A DNA stretch of 64,000 nucleotides from Enterobacter kobei (GTDB taxonomy: Bacteria; Pseudomonadota; Gammaproteobacteria; Enterobacterales; Enterobacteriaceae). The translations under genes were made by a program, and so were the position numbers. Each line of letters begins with the position of its first letter. The stretch's first letter is position 1. Location: contig NZ_AP024590.1 of assembly GCF_018323985.1 (NCBI RefSeq), forward strand, positions 1,178,001 to 1,242,000. Reading direction: 5' to 3'. Positions 63,258 through 64,000 of the stretch are shown piece by piece. The notes beneath the pieces are model-generated. The model was not told where the DNA came from and made no database searches. It saw nothing but the letters and a program-made list of their open reading frames with translations.

Positions 63258-64000
63258 TCCGCCTCCTGCATTAACTGACGGTATTTCATATCATCCAGGT
63301 ACATCTCGTGGAACACCTGATATTTACGATCGTAATACTGCTTGATGCGGTTGGTTTGCGGCGTCACGGTTTTGCCGATGCGGCTCATCACCGACATGGC
63401 TTCCGGGAAGCTGTCGAACACGCCCGCAGCCACAGTGCCCATCATCGCGCTGCCCAGCAGCATAGCTTCGCTCTCCTCCGGTAACAGCATGGCGCAGCCG
63501 GTGGCGTTCGCATGCTCCTGCACAAAGATCGGGTTTTTAGTGCCGCCGCCGCTGGCCATCACGGTGTCGATGGCGTAACCGGTCTGATTCATGGTTTCAA
63601 TGATATGGCGGGTACCCAGCGCAATCGCCTGGATGGTCGCCAGATATTGCAGCGCCATGTCTTCCGGCGTGCGGGACAGCTTCAGCCCGGTGATCGTCCC
63701 GGTCAGCGTCGGATTGGCGCGCGGCGAACGGTTGCCGTGGAAGTAGGGGAGGATATGCATATCGCGGGTCAGAAAGGCGATATTTTCCGGCTCGCCCGCC
63801 ATTTTACGCAGCAACGCATTCAGCAGTTCATAAATGGTCTGCCCCTGGGTTTTTGCCTGCGCCAGCAGCGCGTCATAGCAGGGATGCGACTGGATCACAT
63901 GGTCGATAAGCGCCCCGGTCGCCGACTGGCCGCCCTCGTTTAGCCAGTAGCCTGGCAGCACCGCCGAATAGTAAGGCCCCCACACGCCACCGATAAAACG
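63254..64000 (-). CDS. FGGY-family pentulose kinase, 5' truncated by window edge
   Basis: C-terminal 248 residues of an FGGY carbohydrate kinase; the open frame continues to the window edge through RFIGGVWGPYYSAVLPGYW. The motifs GGQSATGALIDHVI, HGNRSPRANPTLTGTITGL and the ATP-site MASGGGTKNPIFVQEHAN match the D-ribulokinase-like (pentulose kinase) branch. The N-terminal half is not visible. It overlaps the SIS gene by four bases. The substrate is not assigned. Confidence 0.85.
   Translation of the reverse strand, partial: RFIGGVWGPYYSAVLPGYWLNEGGQSATGALIDHVIQSHPCYDALLAQAKTQGQTIYELLNALLRKMAGEPENIAFLTRDMHILPYFHGNRSPRANPTLTGTITGLKLSRTPEDMALQYLATIQAIALGTRHIIETMNQTGYAIDTVMASGGGTKNPIFVQEHANATGCAMLLPEESEAMLLGSAMMGTVAAGVFDSFPEAMSVMSRIGKTVTPQTNRIKQYYDRKYQVFHEMYLDDMKYRQLMQEAE

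Overview
This window is a conserved stretch of an enterobacterial chromosome. Nearly every protein aligns closely, by recognition, with its Escherichia coli counterpart, and the order ffh-rpsP-rimM-trmD-rplS ... aroF-tyrA-pheA-raiA-bamD-rluD-pgeF-clpB-rrn-pssA-pka-tapT-trxC-yfiF-ung-grcA-srmB-trmN6-nadB-rpoE-rseABC-lepA-lepB-rnc-era-recO-pdxJ-acpS-yfhL-yfhH ... pgpC-tadA-mltF-purL-glmY-glrK-qseG-glrR-glnB-hmp-glyA is that of the E. coli 57-58 min region. Several local differences point to a relative such as Enterobacter, Kosakonia, Leclercia or Klebsiella rather than Escherichia: a DUF2946/PepSY pair and a reduced yfiN in place of yfiBNR, an SMP-30 gene between tyrA and pheA, a murQ-PTS operon beside yfhH, a sugar kinase/SIS pair after glyA, and no kgtP, eamB, yfiE or shoB/ohsC. 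I cannot fix the genus from the sequence alone. I see no prophage, insertion sequence, integrase or CRISPR array.

Layout. 1-3.1 kb: end of ffh, then the rpsP-rimM-trmD-rplS operon (ribosomal proteins, ribosome assembly, tRNA m1G37). 3.2-6.5 kb: accessory patch with a Met/His-rich membrane protein pair, a GGDEF protein that has lost its periplasmic sensor domain and canonical GGDEF signature, and a DUF2799 lipoprotein. 6.6-11.2 kb: aromatic amino acid genes aroF-tyrA (TyrR boxes) and pheA with its pheL attenuator, with an SMP-30 lactonase-like gene between them. 11.2-17.2 kb: raiA, bamD, rluD, pgeF and the heat-shock disaggregase clpB with a sigma-32 promoter. 17.2-22.7 kb: a complete rRNA operon, 16S-tRNA-Glu(UUC)-23S-5S, with tandem P1/P2 promoters and boxA. 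22.7-30.4 kb: yfiM, pssA, pka, tapT, trxC, yfiF, ung. 30.5-35 kb: FNR-controlled grcA, srmB, trmN6, nadB. 35-38 kb: the envelope-stress operon rpoE-rseABC with an autoregulatory sigma-E promoter. 38.2-44.7 kb: lepA-lepB, then rnc-era-recO-pdxJ-acpS with the RNase III target hairpin in the rnc leader. 44.7-51 kb: yfhL, yfhH, murQ, a frameshifted MurP-like PTS gene, pgpC, tadA, mltF. 51-59.6 kb: purL, the sRNA gene glmY and its regulators glrK-qseG-glrR, then glnB. 59.6-64 kb: hmp, glyA, a BIME repeat, and a SIS/FGGY-kinase pair running off the end.

The regulatory logic is unusually readable. GlrK/GlrR can act on sites just upstream of glmY, with three TGTC-N10-GACA boxes plus a -24/-12 promoter. 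FNR sites flank the grcA promoter at the known 53-bp spacing. NsrR and PurR-like sites lie between hmp and glyA, and a PurR box lies at the purL promoter. I found no clearly new system. The most unusual items are the remodelled yfiN locus, the Met/His-rich DUF2946/PepSY pair, the G7 frameshift in the PTS gene, and the phasing of the GlrR boxes with one box built into the purL terminator.
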